A DNA stretch of 5,710 bases from Clostridia bacterium (GCA_003245395.1 QKDF01000114.1:1-5710), one strand, 5' to 3'; counted from the first letter of the stretch, positions 1 to 5,710 are shown. The notes: generated from the sequence alone by a model not told the origin. Numbers and translations are program-made.

Positions 1-4
1 ATAA

Positions 5-200
5 ATTGTTAATGCAGATTCTATTTACGGTATGGTCTCCCCTGTTCAGGATACTTATGCCTATAAAAAGGAAATGACGGGTGTGCCCTTCATCAAACCC
101 GTGGCTTACTCCACCGCCAAATCCGGCATCTATAAGTCTGGCCCGGTATCTGGCCGCCCATTGAGGAAAACAGGGCACCCGCGTGAATACCTTCTCTCTC
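5..200 (+). pseudogene. Remnant of a short-chain dehydrogenase/reductase (SDR)
   Basis: Read in the frame of position 32, the translation gives IVNADSIYGMVSPVQ and later KPVAYSTAKSGIY. This matches the catalytic region of classical SDR enzymes: the strand ending in N-x-S-S-x-Y-G, then the YxxxK active site, seen here as YSTAK. At about 134-138 the reading moves by one base. It continues as LARYLAAH, a stop (TGA at 162-164, where this family usually has Trp), then GKQGTRVNT, the SDR segment that follows the active-site helix. The NAD(P)-binding N-terminus lies outside the window or is lost; the codon at 2-4 is also an in-frame TAA. The C-terminal third is missing, because the next bases belong to another gene remnant. 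Frameshift, stop codons and truncation together mark this as a pseudogene. SDR family membership is fairly sure; the substrate is unknown. Confidence 0.72.
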
Positions 201-202
201 CG

Positions 203-390
203 ATGTATGGCGCGAAACCGTCGGTTTTAATGCGTTGGGTCATCTGGTGGCAGCACAGATCACCGATAGCATGGAGAGATTTTATTGCTGCGGCTCCTCC
301 GGTGAGGGTCTGCTGCTGACACTTGAGGAGCGCAAACAGGTTCTGCGTACATTGTCCATGGGTGCTTTCGTTACCATCGGAACCACCGCA
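203..390 (+). pseudogene. Remnant of a DapA/NanA-family aldolase-lyase
   Basis: In the frame of position 235 the translation reads FNALGHLVAAQITDSMERFY, then CCGSSGEGLLLTLEERKQVL, and ends VTIGTTA. This is the N-terminal part of the dihydrodipicolinate synthase / N-acetylneuraminate lyase family of TIM-barrel, Schiff-base aldolases. GSSGEG corresponds to the family's G-[ST]-[ST]-GE phosphate/carboxylate-binding loop, followed by the usual helix ending in ER-x-x-VL. An ATG at 203 in another frame gives MYG, which could be what is left of the true start, with the first beta strand deleted. About ten residues usually found between the ERKQVL helix and the next strand also appear shortened. After the GTTA segment no family similarity continues, so the catalytic Tyr and Lys regions are gone. 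It follows the SDR remnant in the same direction, as in sugar-acid or sialic-acid operons. Dihydrodipicolinate synthase proper cannot be excluded. Confidence 0.7.
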
Positions 391-519
391 AATCTGTTCG
401 CCCTCCCGTTTTTGAAGCTGCGGAATATCGATTGCGGCTTCTTCCGCTTTCCGTTCCGCCGGTTGGCTGCGGCGGCAGTACATCAGGCGCAGTATCGTCT
501 TTTCAGCAAACAACAAAAA
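391..519. other. Unassigned stretch between the aldolase remnant and the mreB terminator
   Basis: I recognise no gene here. The plus-strand reading continues open from the aldolase remnant to a stop near 556 but no longer resembles the family. On the minus strand the stretch can be read as a charged peptide (for example RSQPAERKAEEAAIDIPQLQ), but that reading starts only at a TTG, directly after the terminator U-tract. It then runs antisense through both pseudogenes. It has no clear ribosome binding site. It could be decayed 3' sequence of the aldolase or a scrap of a different gene. Confidence 0.4.
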
Positions 520-544
520 CGGAACATCCTTTTAGGATGTCCCG
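511..544 (-). terminator. Intrinsic terminator of the mreB transcript
   Basis: In minus-strand sense, a 10-bp stem CGGGACATCC / GGATGTTCCG (one G-U pair) closes a five-base loop TAAAA and is followed by TTTTTGTTG. It starts 16 bp after the mreB stop codon. On the plus strand the same stem has one A-C mismatch and is followed by a run of five T, so it may also stop transcription coming from the pseudogene side. Confidence 0.88.
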
Positions 545-560
545 CTTTTTATCGGTAGAT

Positions 561-1586
561 TCAGTTCATCTGCTTGCGGCGGCTGAGGTTCATGGTGCCG
601 TCCTGCATGTTGTTCAGAGATTCCAGGCTCTTGCCGGTACCCAGCGCCACGCAGGAAATCGCATCCTCCGCGATGACGGTGTGGATGCCGGTACGGGCGG
701 TAACCAGCTTGTCGAAGCCGGAAACCAGGCTGCCGCCACCGGTCATAACAATGCCGTTGGTGGAGATATCCGCCACCAGCTCGGGGGGAGTGCGCTCCAG
801 CACAGAGTGGATGGCCTCCATGATGCGCTCCACCGGCTCCTCAAAGGCATCCATCATCTCCGTGGAACTGACGGTGACCACTTTGGGCAGGCCGGTCAGC
901 AGGCAGCGGCCCTTGACGTCCATGGTCTCCTCTTCATCCTTGGGGAACACGCAGCCGATCTGCTTTTTCATCTCCTCGGCAGTGCGCTCGCCCACCAGCA
1001 GGTTGTGCTTGCGGCGCATATACTTCACCACCGCTTCGTTGAGCTGGTCGCCGGCGATCTTGATGGAGGCGGACTCCACCACGCCGGACAGCGAGATCAC
1101 CGCGATGTCGGCGGTGCCGCCGCCGATGTCCACCACCATATGGCCGTCAGGCTTGGTGATGTCGATGCCCGCGCCGATGGCCGCCGCAACCGGCTCTTCA
1201 ATCAGATAGACCTTCCGTGCGCCGGCCTGAACACCGGCATCAATGACAGCGCGCTCTTCAACTTCCGTGATGCCGGAGGGCACGCAGATAATCACCCGGG
1301 GCTTGAAGAAGGAGAACCCTGCCACCTTATGAATAAATTCCCGCAGCATCCGCTCCGTCATGTCATAATCGGAGATGACGCCTTCGCGCAGGGGGCGGAT
1401 TGCCACAATATTGCCGGGGGTACGGCCAAGCATCGCCTGAGCGTCTGCGCCAACCTGCAGCAGCTTACCGGTGTTCTTATCCAGGGCCACCACTGACGGC
1501 TCGTTAAGGACAATGCCTTTCCCCTTTACATATACCAAAACTGACGCGGTACCAAGGTCGATACCGATATCCTTTGCCATGGCCAT
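561..1586 (-). CDS. mreB: MreB-family rod-shape-determining actin homologue
   Basis: Bacterial actin homologue of 341 residues, the usual size. It forms ATP-dependent filaments under the membrane and guides the lateral cell-wall synthesis machinery. Visible actin-fold motifs: phosphate-1 loop DIGIDLGTA (6-14), CVPSGITEVEERAV (101-114), IEEPVAAAIGAG (129-140) with the catalytic-type Glu, phosphate-2 loop DIGGGTAD (153-160), LLTGLPK (229-235), ERTPPELVADI (264-274) and adenosine loop TGGGSL (282-287). The hydrophobic patch FSFF (91-94) lies where MreB inserts into the membrane. The tail extends about 20 residues past the conserved GTGKSLE. The ATG giving MAMAKDIG is chosen because GAGGTG sits 7 bases upstream; an ATG 30 bp earlier has no such site. 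CVPSGITEVEERAV is MreB-like rather than Mbl-like, but the gene stands alone without mreC or mreD, so an Mbl-type paralogue role is possible. The second Thr of the usual GGGTT is Ala here. Confidence 0.95.
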   Translation of the reverse strand: MAMAKDIGIDLGTASVLVYVKGKGIVLNEPSVVALDKNTGKLLQVGADAQAMLGRTPGNIVAIRPLREGVISDYDMTERMLREFIHKVAGFSFFKPRVIICVPSGITEVEERAVIDAGVQAGARKVYLIEEPVAAAIGAGIDITKPDGHMVVDIGGGTADIAVISLSGVVESASIKIAGDQLNEAVVKYMRRKHNLLVGERTAEEMKKQIGCVFPKDEEETMDVKGRCLLTGLPKVVTVSSTEMMDAFEEPVERIMEAIHSVLERTPPELVADISTNGIVMTGGGSLVSGFDKLVTARTGIHTVIAEDAISCVALGTGKSLESLNNMQDGTMNLSRRKQMN

Positions 1587-1593
1587 AAAACTC

Positions 1594-1599
1594 CACCTC
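1594..1599 (-). promoter_or_regulatory. Ribosome binding site of mreB
   Basis: The minus-strand sequence GAGGTG lies 7 bases before the ATG at 1586. It decides the start: the upstream in-frame ATG at 1616 has only an AT-rich, SD-less leader. Confidence 0.8.
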
Positions 1600-1656
1600 A
1601 TTGATCTTTCTGTCATTATTATGAACGGTTTTTACCGAAAACAGTCATACGGCTAT

Positions 1657-1685
1657 ATTATACCGACGGTATCTGCAATTTGCAA
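1657..1685 (-). promoter_or_regulatory. Sigma-A-type promoter for mreB
   Basis: In minus-strand sense there is a perfect -10 box TATAAT (1662-1657), 17 bp downstream of TTGCAA (1685-1680), which matches four of six bases of the -35 consensus. Transcription would begin near 1650 and give a leader of roughly 60 bases before the mreB ATG. The gap between comF and mreB is AT-richer than the genes on either side, as expected for a promoter. No obvious operator sequence was seen. Confidence 0.75.
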
Positions 1686-1702
1686 GCATGCGGCCCTGAT
1701 TT

Positions 1703-2434
1703 TCAGAAATTTCCGCACGTTCCCGCTTCATCCAGCAAAAAATAAGCCGCACCGGGAATTTCGGTTGGGGTGTGTTCTGCCGCCGGAACCCGGGTCAGCG
1801 CCACGGCAGCACAGACAACGTCCACAGCGCCGGCATCCAGCAGAACTCCGGCACAGGCCGTCAGAGTTGCGCCGGTGGTACAGATGTCATCGATCAACAG
1901 GATTCTCCGTCCTGCAAGATCAGCGCCGGGTGCGCGCTCATAGATGCCCAGCACATTGGCTCGGCGGGCAGCGGCATCGTTCAGCCCCGACTGGGCAGGG
2001 TTGTCCACGGGCTTAATCAGCAGGCGCTGCGGCTTGACACCCCAGCAGCGGCAGGCGGATTCCGCCAACAGTCTGGCCTGGTCGTATCCCCGCCTGCGCA
2101 GGCGCTTCGGCCCCACCGGAACCCAAGTCACCGTATCAAACCGGCCTGAAAGCTGTTCGGCGGCGCACTGGGCAATCAGCTTCCCCAGTGTTTCGGCAGC
2201 CGGAGCGCCCCCGTTGAATTTCAGCCGCAGCAGGCATTCCCGCACCGCGCCTTCGTAGAAAAACGGCGCCGCGCACACAAACCCGCCTGGCCCGGTGCGC
2301 AGCGCTTCTCCCTCTTGGGTCCAGGGCAGGGTTTTGCTGCAAGTCTCGCAGACGCCGGGCACGTCCAATATGGTACGGCAAAAAGGACACTTGGGCGGAA
2401 ACAGCAGATTGAACAGCCCCTCTGTCAGTTTCAC
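1703..2434 (-). CDS. comFC: ComF-family protein (ComFC/GntX-like phosphoribosyltransferase fold)
   Basis: A 243-residue protein of normal family length. Residues 16-32 carry two CxxC knuckles (CPFC and CETC), the N-terminal zinc ribbon of ComFC. A type I phosphoribosyltransferase domain follows: WVPVGPKRLRRRGYDQARLL (104-123) holds the family's R-G-[FY]-[ND]-Q-A signature, QSGLN...RRANV (148-161) the next conserved block, and ILLIDDICTTGAT (178-190) the PRPP-binding loop with its Asp-Asp pair. ComFC is needed for DNA uptake in naturally competent Firmicutes, where it works with the ComFA helicase and DprA. Homologues also occur in bacteria not known to be competent, and the reaction is not well established. 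The gene starts at GTG and overlaps the recD2 stop as GTGA. GGAGG lies 7 bases upstream of that GTG, so translational coupling to recD2 is likely. No comFA is present here. Confidence 0.9.
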   Translation of the reverse strand: MKLTEGLFNLLFPPKCPFCRTILDVPGVCETCSKTLPWTQEGEALRTGPGGFVCAAPFFYEGAVRECLLRLKFNGGAPAAETLGKLIAQCAAEQLSGRFDTVTWVPVGPKRLRRRGYDQARLLAESACRCWGVKPQRLLIKPVDNPAQSGLNDAAARRANVLGIYERAPGADLAGRRILLIDDICTTGATLTACAGVLLDAGAVDVVCAAVALTRVPAAEHTPTEIPGAAYFLLDEAGTCGNF

Positions 2435-4650
2435 GGCTGCGCCTCCGTTGTCACGTCATTGCTCAGCCGCCATTTCAGCCCGGAGTAGCGGCGCTGCTGA
2501 CGGTCGTTTTCCGCCATGGCTCGCACGGCTGCGTCGTCTCCCACCAGAATCAGCAATTCCCGCGCCCGGGTCAAAGCGGTATAGAGTACGCCCCGCACCA
2601 TCAAAGCAGGCGCGGCAGGCATCACCGCCAGAATAACCGCACGGTACTCGCTGCCCTGGGCCTTGTGCACCGTCATGGCATAAGCCAGATCCAACTCCGA
2701 AAGCTGGTCGGCGGTATAGGTGGCCACCCTGTCGTCAAAGGAGACGGTCAGCCACTCGCCGCTGGGATCGATCTGCAATATTTTCCCCACATCGCCGTTG
2801 AACATTCCGGTTCCCACCGTGCCGTCGGGCCGTTCCCAGACCACGTCATAATCATTGCGTGTCTGCATGATGCGGTCGCCCTCCCGGAATACGCGCTCGC
2901 CCCAGATCCGCTCATGCTTGTCCTGTGCGGCAGGGTTAAGCGCCGCCTGCAGGCAGCGATTTAAGTATTCCGTGCCGTTCTCACCCCTGCGGGTGGGGCT
3001 GAGCACCTGAATCTGATCCGCGGGCACACCCATTTTTTCCGGCAGGCGGGTCTGCGCCAGCTCCACCACCGTGGAGACGAGTCGGTCGGCGCTGCGGCGG
3101 CTGAGGAAAAAGAAATCGTTCTGATCGTTGGAAAACCGGGGCGGCTGCCCCAGATTCACGATATGGGCATTGCGCACGATGGCCGACTGCTCGGCCTGGC
3201 GAAACACCTCCCGCAGAAAAACCGTCTCCACGCGGCCGCTGCGAATCAGATCCGAGAAGACGTTTCCTGCTCCCACGGAGGGCAGCTGATCCGCATCTCC
3301 CACCATCACCAGACGGGTGCCGGGCCGCAGTGCCCGAAGCAGAGCCGAAAACAGTCCCACATCCACCATGGACATCTCGTCCACAATCACTGCGTCCGCC
3401 TCCAGAGGCTCCCGTTCATTTTTGGAAAATGCAGCCTCACCGCTTCCCTCGTTCCAGGTGACGCCCAGCAGGCGGTGAAGGGTTTGCGCCTCCAGCCCCG
3501 TCAATTCGCTCATGCGCTTGGCCGCCCGGCCGGTCGGTGCGGCCAGTACCACATTCAAGCCCATTCTCTGAAACAGGCTGACAATTCCCCGCACGGAGGT
3601 GGTCTTGCCCGTACCGGGGCCGCCGGTAATCAGCAGCACACCCTTCTGTGCGGCCAGCGCCACCGCCTGGCGCTGCTGCGGTGCATACGTGATCCCCTGG
3701 GCACGCTGAATTTCCTCAATGACACGCTCCGCCTGGGAACTCCGGTCCGTCTCAGACTGCAGCAGCACGCGCAGCCGGGCACAGACGGTGACCTCCTCCT
3801 CCCACAGCCGGCGCAGATAACACGCATCCAAATTGGCCACTCGCTCCTGCATGACAGTGCGGCGTGCGATTAGCTCGTCCAGCGCCTGCTCGACCAGGTC
3901 GAACTGGCAGTCCAGCAGTTGTACCGTGGCAGCCACCAGCTTCTCCCGCGGGAGAAAGACATGGCCGTTATTCTCGTTGTGGTTCAGTTCAAACGTCACC
4001 GCCGCCTGAATTCGCAGTCCGCTGTCGGCGGAGAGACCTAGGCTCATGGCAATCTCATCCGCAGTGGAAAATGGCACGGCACAGGTGTCGCCTGTCAGAA
4101 GATAGGGATTGTTCCGCAGCGCATCCAGCGCGCCCTCCCCGTACTGCTTTCGCAGCCCCATGGCCAGCACGGGAGACAGCTGATATTGGGCCAGGAACGC
4201 CATCAGCCGCCGCAGCCCCATCTGCTGTCGGAAATTCTCCCCGATCTGCTGCGCCTTCCGGGCAGTGATCCCCTTGAGGCAGGTCAGCTTCTCGGGTTCC
4301 CGCTCCAGAACATCCAAAGTTTGGACCCCAAACCGGTCCACGATGGCTCTGGCGGTGGCCGGCCCCACGCCCCGGCACACACCGGAGGAGAGGTAGTCAA
4401 AAAGTTCCTCCTCGTCCTCCGGCAGCCGGCGCTCCAGCTCCACTGCCCGCATCTGCTCTCCATGTTGGGGATGGGTCTCCCACACCCCCGACACCGTCAG
4501 GTGTTCTCCGGGGGCAACACAGGGGATACAGCCCACCACCGTGTGGGTCTCCCCCTCCTCCGATACCAGGCGCAGCACTGTATAGCCGTTTTCGGCATTT
4601 TGAAAGATCAGGCTATGTACCGTGCCGTCCAGGCAGCAGAGTTCCTCCAT
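2431..4650 (-). CDS. recD2: RecD2-family ATP-dependent 5'-3' DNA helicase
   Basis: A full-length 739-residue RecD2, the superfamily 1B helicase found in bacteria as a stand-alone protein without RecBC. It unwinds DNA 5' to 3' and takes part in DNA repair and replication-fork maintenance. The N-terminal region (about 8-75) is the RecD2-specific OB-like domain. Two helix-hairpin-helix segments follow (GVGPATARAIVDRFG at 94-108; LKGITARKAQQIG at 125-137). The helicase core shows Walker A GGPGTGKT (343-350), APTGRAAKRM (371-380), motif II DEMSMVD (424-430), motif III GDADQLPSVGAG (451-462), SPTRRG (551-556), an SH3-like insert near 615-650, AMTVHKAQGSEY (658-669) and motif VI YTALTRAR (690-697) with the arginine finger. 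All key residues are present, so it should be active. The ATG is preceded by AGGAAG at 10 bases, which overlaps the upstream gene's stop. It lies 16 bp after the small membrane-protein gene and overlaps comF by 4 bp. Confidence 0.96.
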   Translation of the reverse strand: MEELCCLDGTVHSLIFQNAENGYTVLRLVSEEGETHTVVGCIPCVAPGEHLTVSGVWETHPQHGEQMRAVELERRLPEDEEELFDYLSSGVCRGVGPATARAIVDRFGVQTLDVLEREPEKLTCLKGITARKAQQIGENFRQQMGLRRLMAFLAQYQLSPVLAMGLRKQYGEGALDALRNNPYLLTGDTCAVPFSTADEIAMSLGLSADSGLRIQAAVTFELNHNENNGHVFLPREKLVAATVQLLDCQFDLVEQALDELIARRTVMQERVANLDACYLRRLWEEEVTVCARLRVLLQSETDRSSQAERVIEEIQRAQGITYAPQQRQAVALAAQKGVLLITGGPGTGKTTSVRGIVSLFQRMGLNVVLAAPTGRAAKRMSELTGLEAQTLHRLLGVTWNEGSGEAAFSKNEREPLEADAVIVDEMSMVDVGLFSALLRALRPGTRLVMVGDADQLPSVGAGNVFSDLIRSGRVETVFLREVFRQAEQSAIVRNAHIVNLGQPPRFSNDQNDFFFLSRRSADRLVSTVVELAQTRLPEKMGVPADQIQVLSPTRRGENGTEYLNRCLQAALNPAAQDKHERIWGERVFREGDRIMQTRNDYDVVWERPDGTVGTGMFNGDVGKILQIDPSGEWLTVSFDDRVATYTADQLSELDLAYAMTVHKAQGSEYRAVILAVMPAAPALMVRGVLYTALTRARELLILVGDDAAVRAMAENDRQQRRYSGLKWRLSNDVTTEAQP
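2442..2446 (-). promoter_or_regulatory. Ribosome binding site of comF inside recD2
   Basis: GGAGG in minus-strand sense lies within the last codons of recD2, 7 bases before the comF GTG. Its spacing supports the GTG start that overlaps the recD2 TGA. Confidence 0.75.
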
Positions 4651-4660
4651 GTTCTAGTAG

Positions 4661-4666
4661 CTTCCT
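4661..4666 (-). promoter_or_regulatory. Ribosome binding site of recD2
   Basis: AGGAAG in minus-strand sense lies 10 bases before the recD2 ATG and directly abuts the TAA of the upstream gene. The spacing is slightly long, and ribosomes finishing the upstream gene may help initiation. Confidence 0.55.
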
Positions 4667-4987
4667 TTACTCGATTTTTACGTCCGTTGGTTTCAACAGT
4701 TCCACCCGCGTATGGCGCAGGCAGAAATACTCGGCCAGCGCCCTGGTCTCGGGCTCCATTCCGCAGTCCACCAGCAGAATTTTCGCTTCCGGCAGGGTGT
4801 GCCGGGTGCGCAGCAATTCCCGCACGTCGGACTCCATGGCGGGCGCTCCGTCCCGCAGCGGCAGCACCAGCAGCACCTCGGGATTGCGGCATTTCCCGGA
4901 GAGAAAGGCTCCCGCCATCAGCCACACGCAGGCCGTCATGCCCACCGCAGATAAAAACGCAATGACGCCGTCCTGTAACAGTTCCAT
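4667..4987 (-). CDS. Small single-span membrane protein of unknown function
   Basis: I do not recognise this 106-residue protein. It has one predicted membrane helix at about 7-29 (GVIAFLSAVGMTACVWLMAG and onward), flanked by acidic residues before and by Lys32 and Arg34 after. The positive-inside rule then places the remaining 75 residues in the cytoplasm. That part alternates strands and helices: VLLVLPLRDG (38-47), a helix around 51-62, ILLVDCGMEPETRAL (70-84) and VELLK (95-99). The pattern recalls the first half of a GT-A nucleotide-sugar fold (VVIPxRN then VVDDGSxDxT), but there is no metal-binding DxD and it is far too short for a glycosyltransferase. That resemblance is only inference. 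The ATG used has GAGGTGA 5 bases upstream; a GTG three codons earlier would lie inside that site. It sits 61 bp after ybeY and 16 bp before recD2, so it is very likely co-expressed. Confidence 0.8.
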   Translation of the reverse strand: MELLQDGVIAFLSAVGMTACVWLMAGAFLSGKCRNPEVLLVLPLRDGAPAMESDVRELLRTRHTLPEAKILLVDCGMEPETRALAEYFCLRHTRVELLKPTDVKIE

Positions 4988-4992
4988 CCCAT

Positions 4993-4999
4993 TCACCTC
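4993..4999 (-). promoter_or_regulatory. Ribosome binding site deciding the start of the small membrane protein
   Basis: GAGGTGA in minus-strand sense lies 5 bases before the ATG at 4987. The alternative in-frame GTG (4996-4994) is part of this element, so the ATG is preferred. Confidence 0.7.
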
Positions 5000-5048
5000 G
5001 GGATAGTGTATGAGCGACAGCGTGTCCGTGTCCGTTTCGGGCCATCGG

Positions 5049-5555
5049 TTAACGCCCGATGCCCAATTCCTTCATAATTGCGTCCTCGCGGGCCCGCATC
5101 TGTTCTTTTTGGACACCCTCGTCCAAATGGTCATAGCCCAGCAGGTGGAGTGCGGAATGCGCCACCAGATAGGCCAGCTCCCGGCGGTTGGAGTGGCCGT
5201 ATTCCTCCGCCTGGGCTTTTACCCGCTCTATGGAGATCACCATGTCTCCCAGGGGCAGCAGCCCCGTGGCATAATCCGGCAGATCCCCGGCCGTCTCAGG
5301 CGTGGGCGGCTCGCCGGGCTTGAAGTCAAACTCCGGGAAACTGAGCACGTCCGTGGGACGATCCACGTCCCGCATGTTCCGGTTGATCTCCTGAATGCCC
5401 GCGTCATTCGTGAGCAGCACATCCACCTCACACGGGAGCGTCACGCCCTCCATCTGCAGTGCCGTGCGGATTGTCTTGCGGATCAGGGCGCAGTTTTGCT
5501 TGCTGGAAGCCCCCGGTACATCCGCCGTCACAGGAATATAGTGCGTCTTTCGCAT
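5049..5555 (-). CDS. ybeY: YbeY endoribonuclease (rRNA maturation factor)
   Basis: A 168-residue YbeY (UPF0054), a zinc-dependent single-strand endoribonuclease that takes part in 16S rRNA 3'-end maturation and ribosome quality control in the cytoplasm. The signature H-x3-H-x5-H is complete as HSALHLLGYDH, with zinc ligands His133, His137 and His143. Also seen are NRNMRDVDRPTDVLSFPE (58-75), which contains the conserved Arg62, and LGDMVIS (102-108). The start is the ATG giving MRKTHYIP, because GAGAGGAG lies 7 bases upstream. A TTG 24 bp earlier would overlap the phoH stop as TTGA but has no such site. It lies 20 bp after phoH, an arrangement common across bacteria, where the PhoH-family ATPase is thought to assist YbeY. 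The length and all active-site residues are normal. The dgkA-era genes that often follow ybeY in Firmicutes are absent here. Confidence 0.96.
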   Translation of the reverse strand: MRKTHYIPVTADVPGASSKQNCALIRKTIRTALQMEGVTLPCEVDVLLTNDAGIQEINRNMRDVDRPTDVLSFPEFDFKPGEPPTPETAGDLPDYATGLLPLGDMVISIERVKAQAEEYGHSNRRELAYLVAHSALHLLGYDHLDEGVQKEQMRAREDAIMKELGIGR

Positions 5556-5562
5556 TGAATTG

Positions 5563-5570
5563 CTCCTCTC
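5563..5570 (-). promoter_or_regulatory. Ribosome binding site of ybeY
   Basis: GAGAGGAG in minus-strand sense lies 7 bases before the ATG at 5555. It favours this start over the TTG at 5579, which overlaps the phoH stop. Confidence 0.75.
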
Positions 5571-5575
5571 CGCGG

Positions 5576-5710
5576 TCAAGCCCGTTTCCCGGCGGGTTTT
5601 GCGCCGGTCTTGGCATGTTCATACTGTTCATATGCCTCCACGATCCGCTGCACCATGATATGGCGCACTACGTCCGCATTGGTCAGACGGCAGATGCCGA
5701 CACCTTCCAC
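5576..5710 (-). CDS. phoH: PhoH-family ATPase, C-terminal end (partial)
   Basis: The last 44 codons of a gene that enters from the right edge of the window. The translation begins VEGVGICRLTNADVVRHIMV and continues QRIVEAYEQYE, then a short Lys/Ala-rich tail and TGA at 5578-5576. This is the typical end of PhoH/YbeZ proteins: the strand V-x-G-[IV] followed by R-L-x-x-x-D-V-V-R-H, then a helix with Q-x-I-V-x-A-Y-E. The P-loop NTPase core lies outside the window. PhoH-family proteins are RNA-associated ATPases/helicases usually paired with ybeY, which starts 20 bp downstream here. The identification rests on a short but characteristic tail and on this neighbour; activity cannot be judged. Confidence 0.88.
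   Translation of the reverse strand: MEGVGICRLTNADVVRHIMVQRIVEAYEQYEHAKTGAKPAGKRA

Noticed and set aside
130..516. A 128-codon minus-strand frame through the pseudogene region
   Set aside because: Most of it is antisense to recognisable SDR and aldolase sequence, it starts at TTG immediately after the mreB terminator, and it has no convincing ribosome binding site. Only its first part is left open, as unexplained sequence.
432..1496. A 354-codon open reading frame on the plus strand opposite mreB
   Set aside because: It is rich in His, Ala and Gly with no recognisable motif, lies fully antisense to a strongly conserved mreB, and crosses the terminator. It is a shadow of the GC-rich minus-strand gene.
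1626..1637. Small hairpin in the mreB leader (CGGT, four-base loop, ACCG), considered as a riboswitch part or as a comF terminator
   Set aside because: A 4-bp stem with no T-run and no wider conserved structure is too weak for either role.
4186..4965. A 259-codon open reading frame on the plus strand opposite recD2 and the small membrane-protein gene
   Set aside because: It spans parts of two clear minus-strand genes and is Pro/Arg/Ala-rich with no domain pattern. This is typical of antisense frames in GC-rich DNA.
5016..5038. Short tandem GTGTCC units and a GACA/TGTC mini-hairpin between ybeY and the small gene
   Set aside because: Only about two and a half copies of six bases; likely chance, with no partner site nearby.
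4608..5045. A 145-codon minus-strand frame overlapping the small membrane protein and the recD2 start
   Set aside because: It has no ribosome binding site, is low in hydrophobic pattern, and conflicts with the better-supported frames of both genes.

Overview
The window looks like chromosomal DNA from a GC-rich Gram-positive anaerobe. The best guess is a clostridial lineage close to the Oscillospiraceae/Ruminococcaceae. This rests on the mix of genes (PhoH, YbeY, RecD2, a ComFC-type protein and a MreB-family protein), on strong GAGGTG/GGAGG ribosome binding sites and on the GC-rich codon use. It is an inference from gene content, not a database match.

Nearly everything functional lies on the minus strand, so transcription runs from right to left. 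In that order there is the C-terminal tail of a PhoH-family ATPase (5576-5710, cut by the window edge), ybeY (rRNA maturation endonuclease), a small unrecognised protein with one predicted membrane helix, recD2 (DNA helicase) and comF (phosphoribosyltransferase-like, competence-related). Spacing is tight: 20 bp, 61 bp, 16 bp, then a 4-bp GTGA overlap. These five therefore look like one transcription unit. A 116-bp gap with a good sigma-A-type promoter follows, then a MreB-family gene that ends at a clear intrinsic terminator. mreB is probably read both from its own promoter and by readthrough, since no terminator is visible after comF.

The left 550 bp hold no intact gene. The plus strand carries two adjacent broken remnants facing the mreB unit. 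The first is the middle part of a short-chain dehydrogenase/reductase, with a frameshift and a stop codon. The second is the N-terminal part of a DapA/NanA-family aldolase-lyase that has lost sequence inside and at its end. They suggest a decayed carbohydrate or sialic-acid-type catabolic or biosynthetic locus that was once next to mreB. About 130 bp between the aldolase remnant and the terminator remain unexplained.

No tRNA, rRNA, CRISPR array, insertion sequence or phage gene was seen. Most of the window is ordinary housekeeping content. The parts worth a second look are the pseudogene pair and the small membrane protein between ybeY and recD2.
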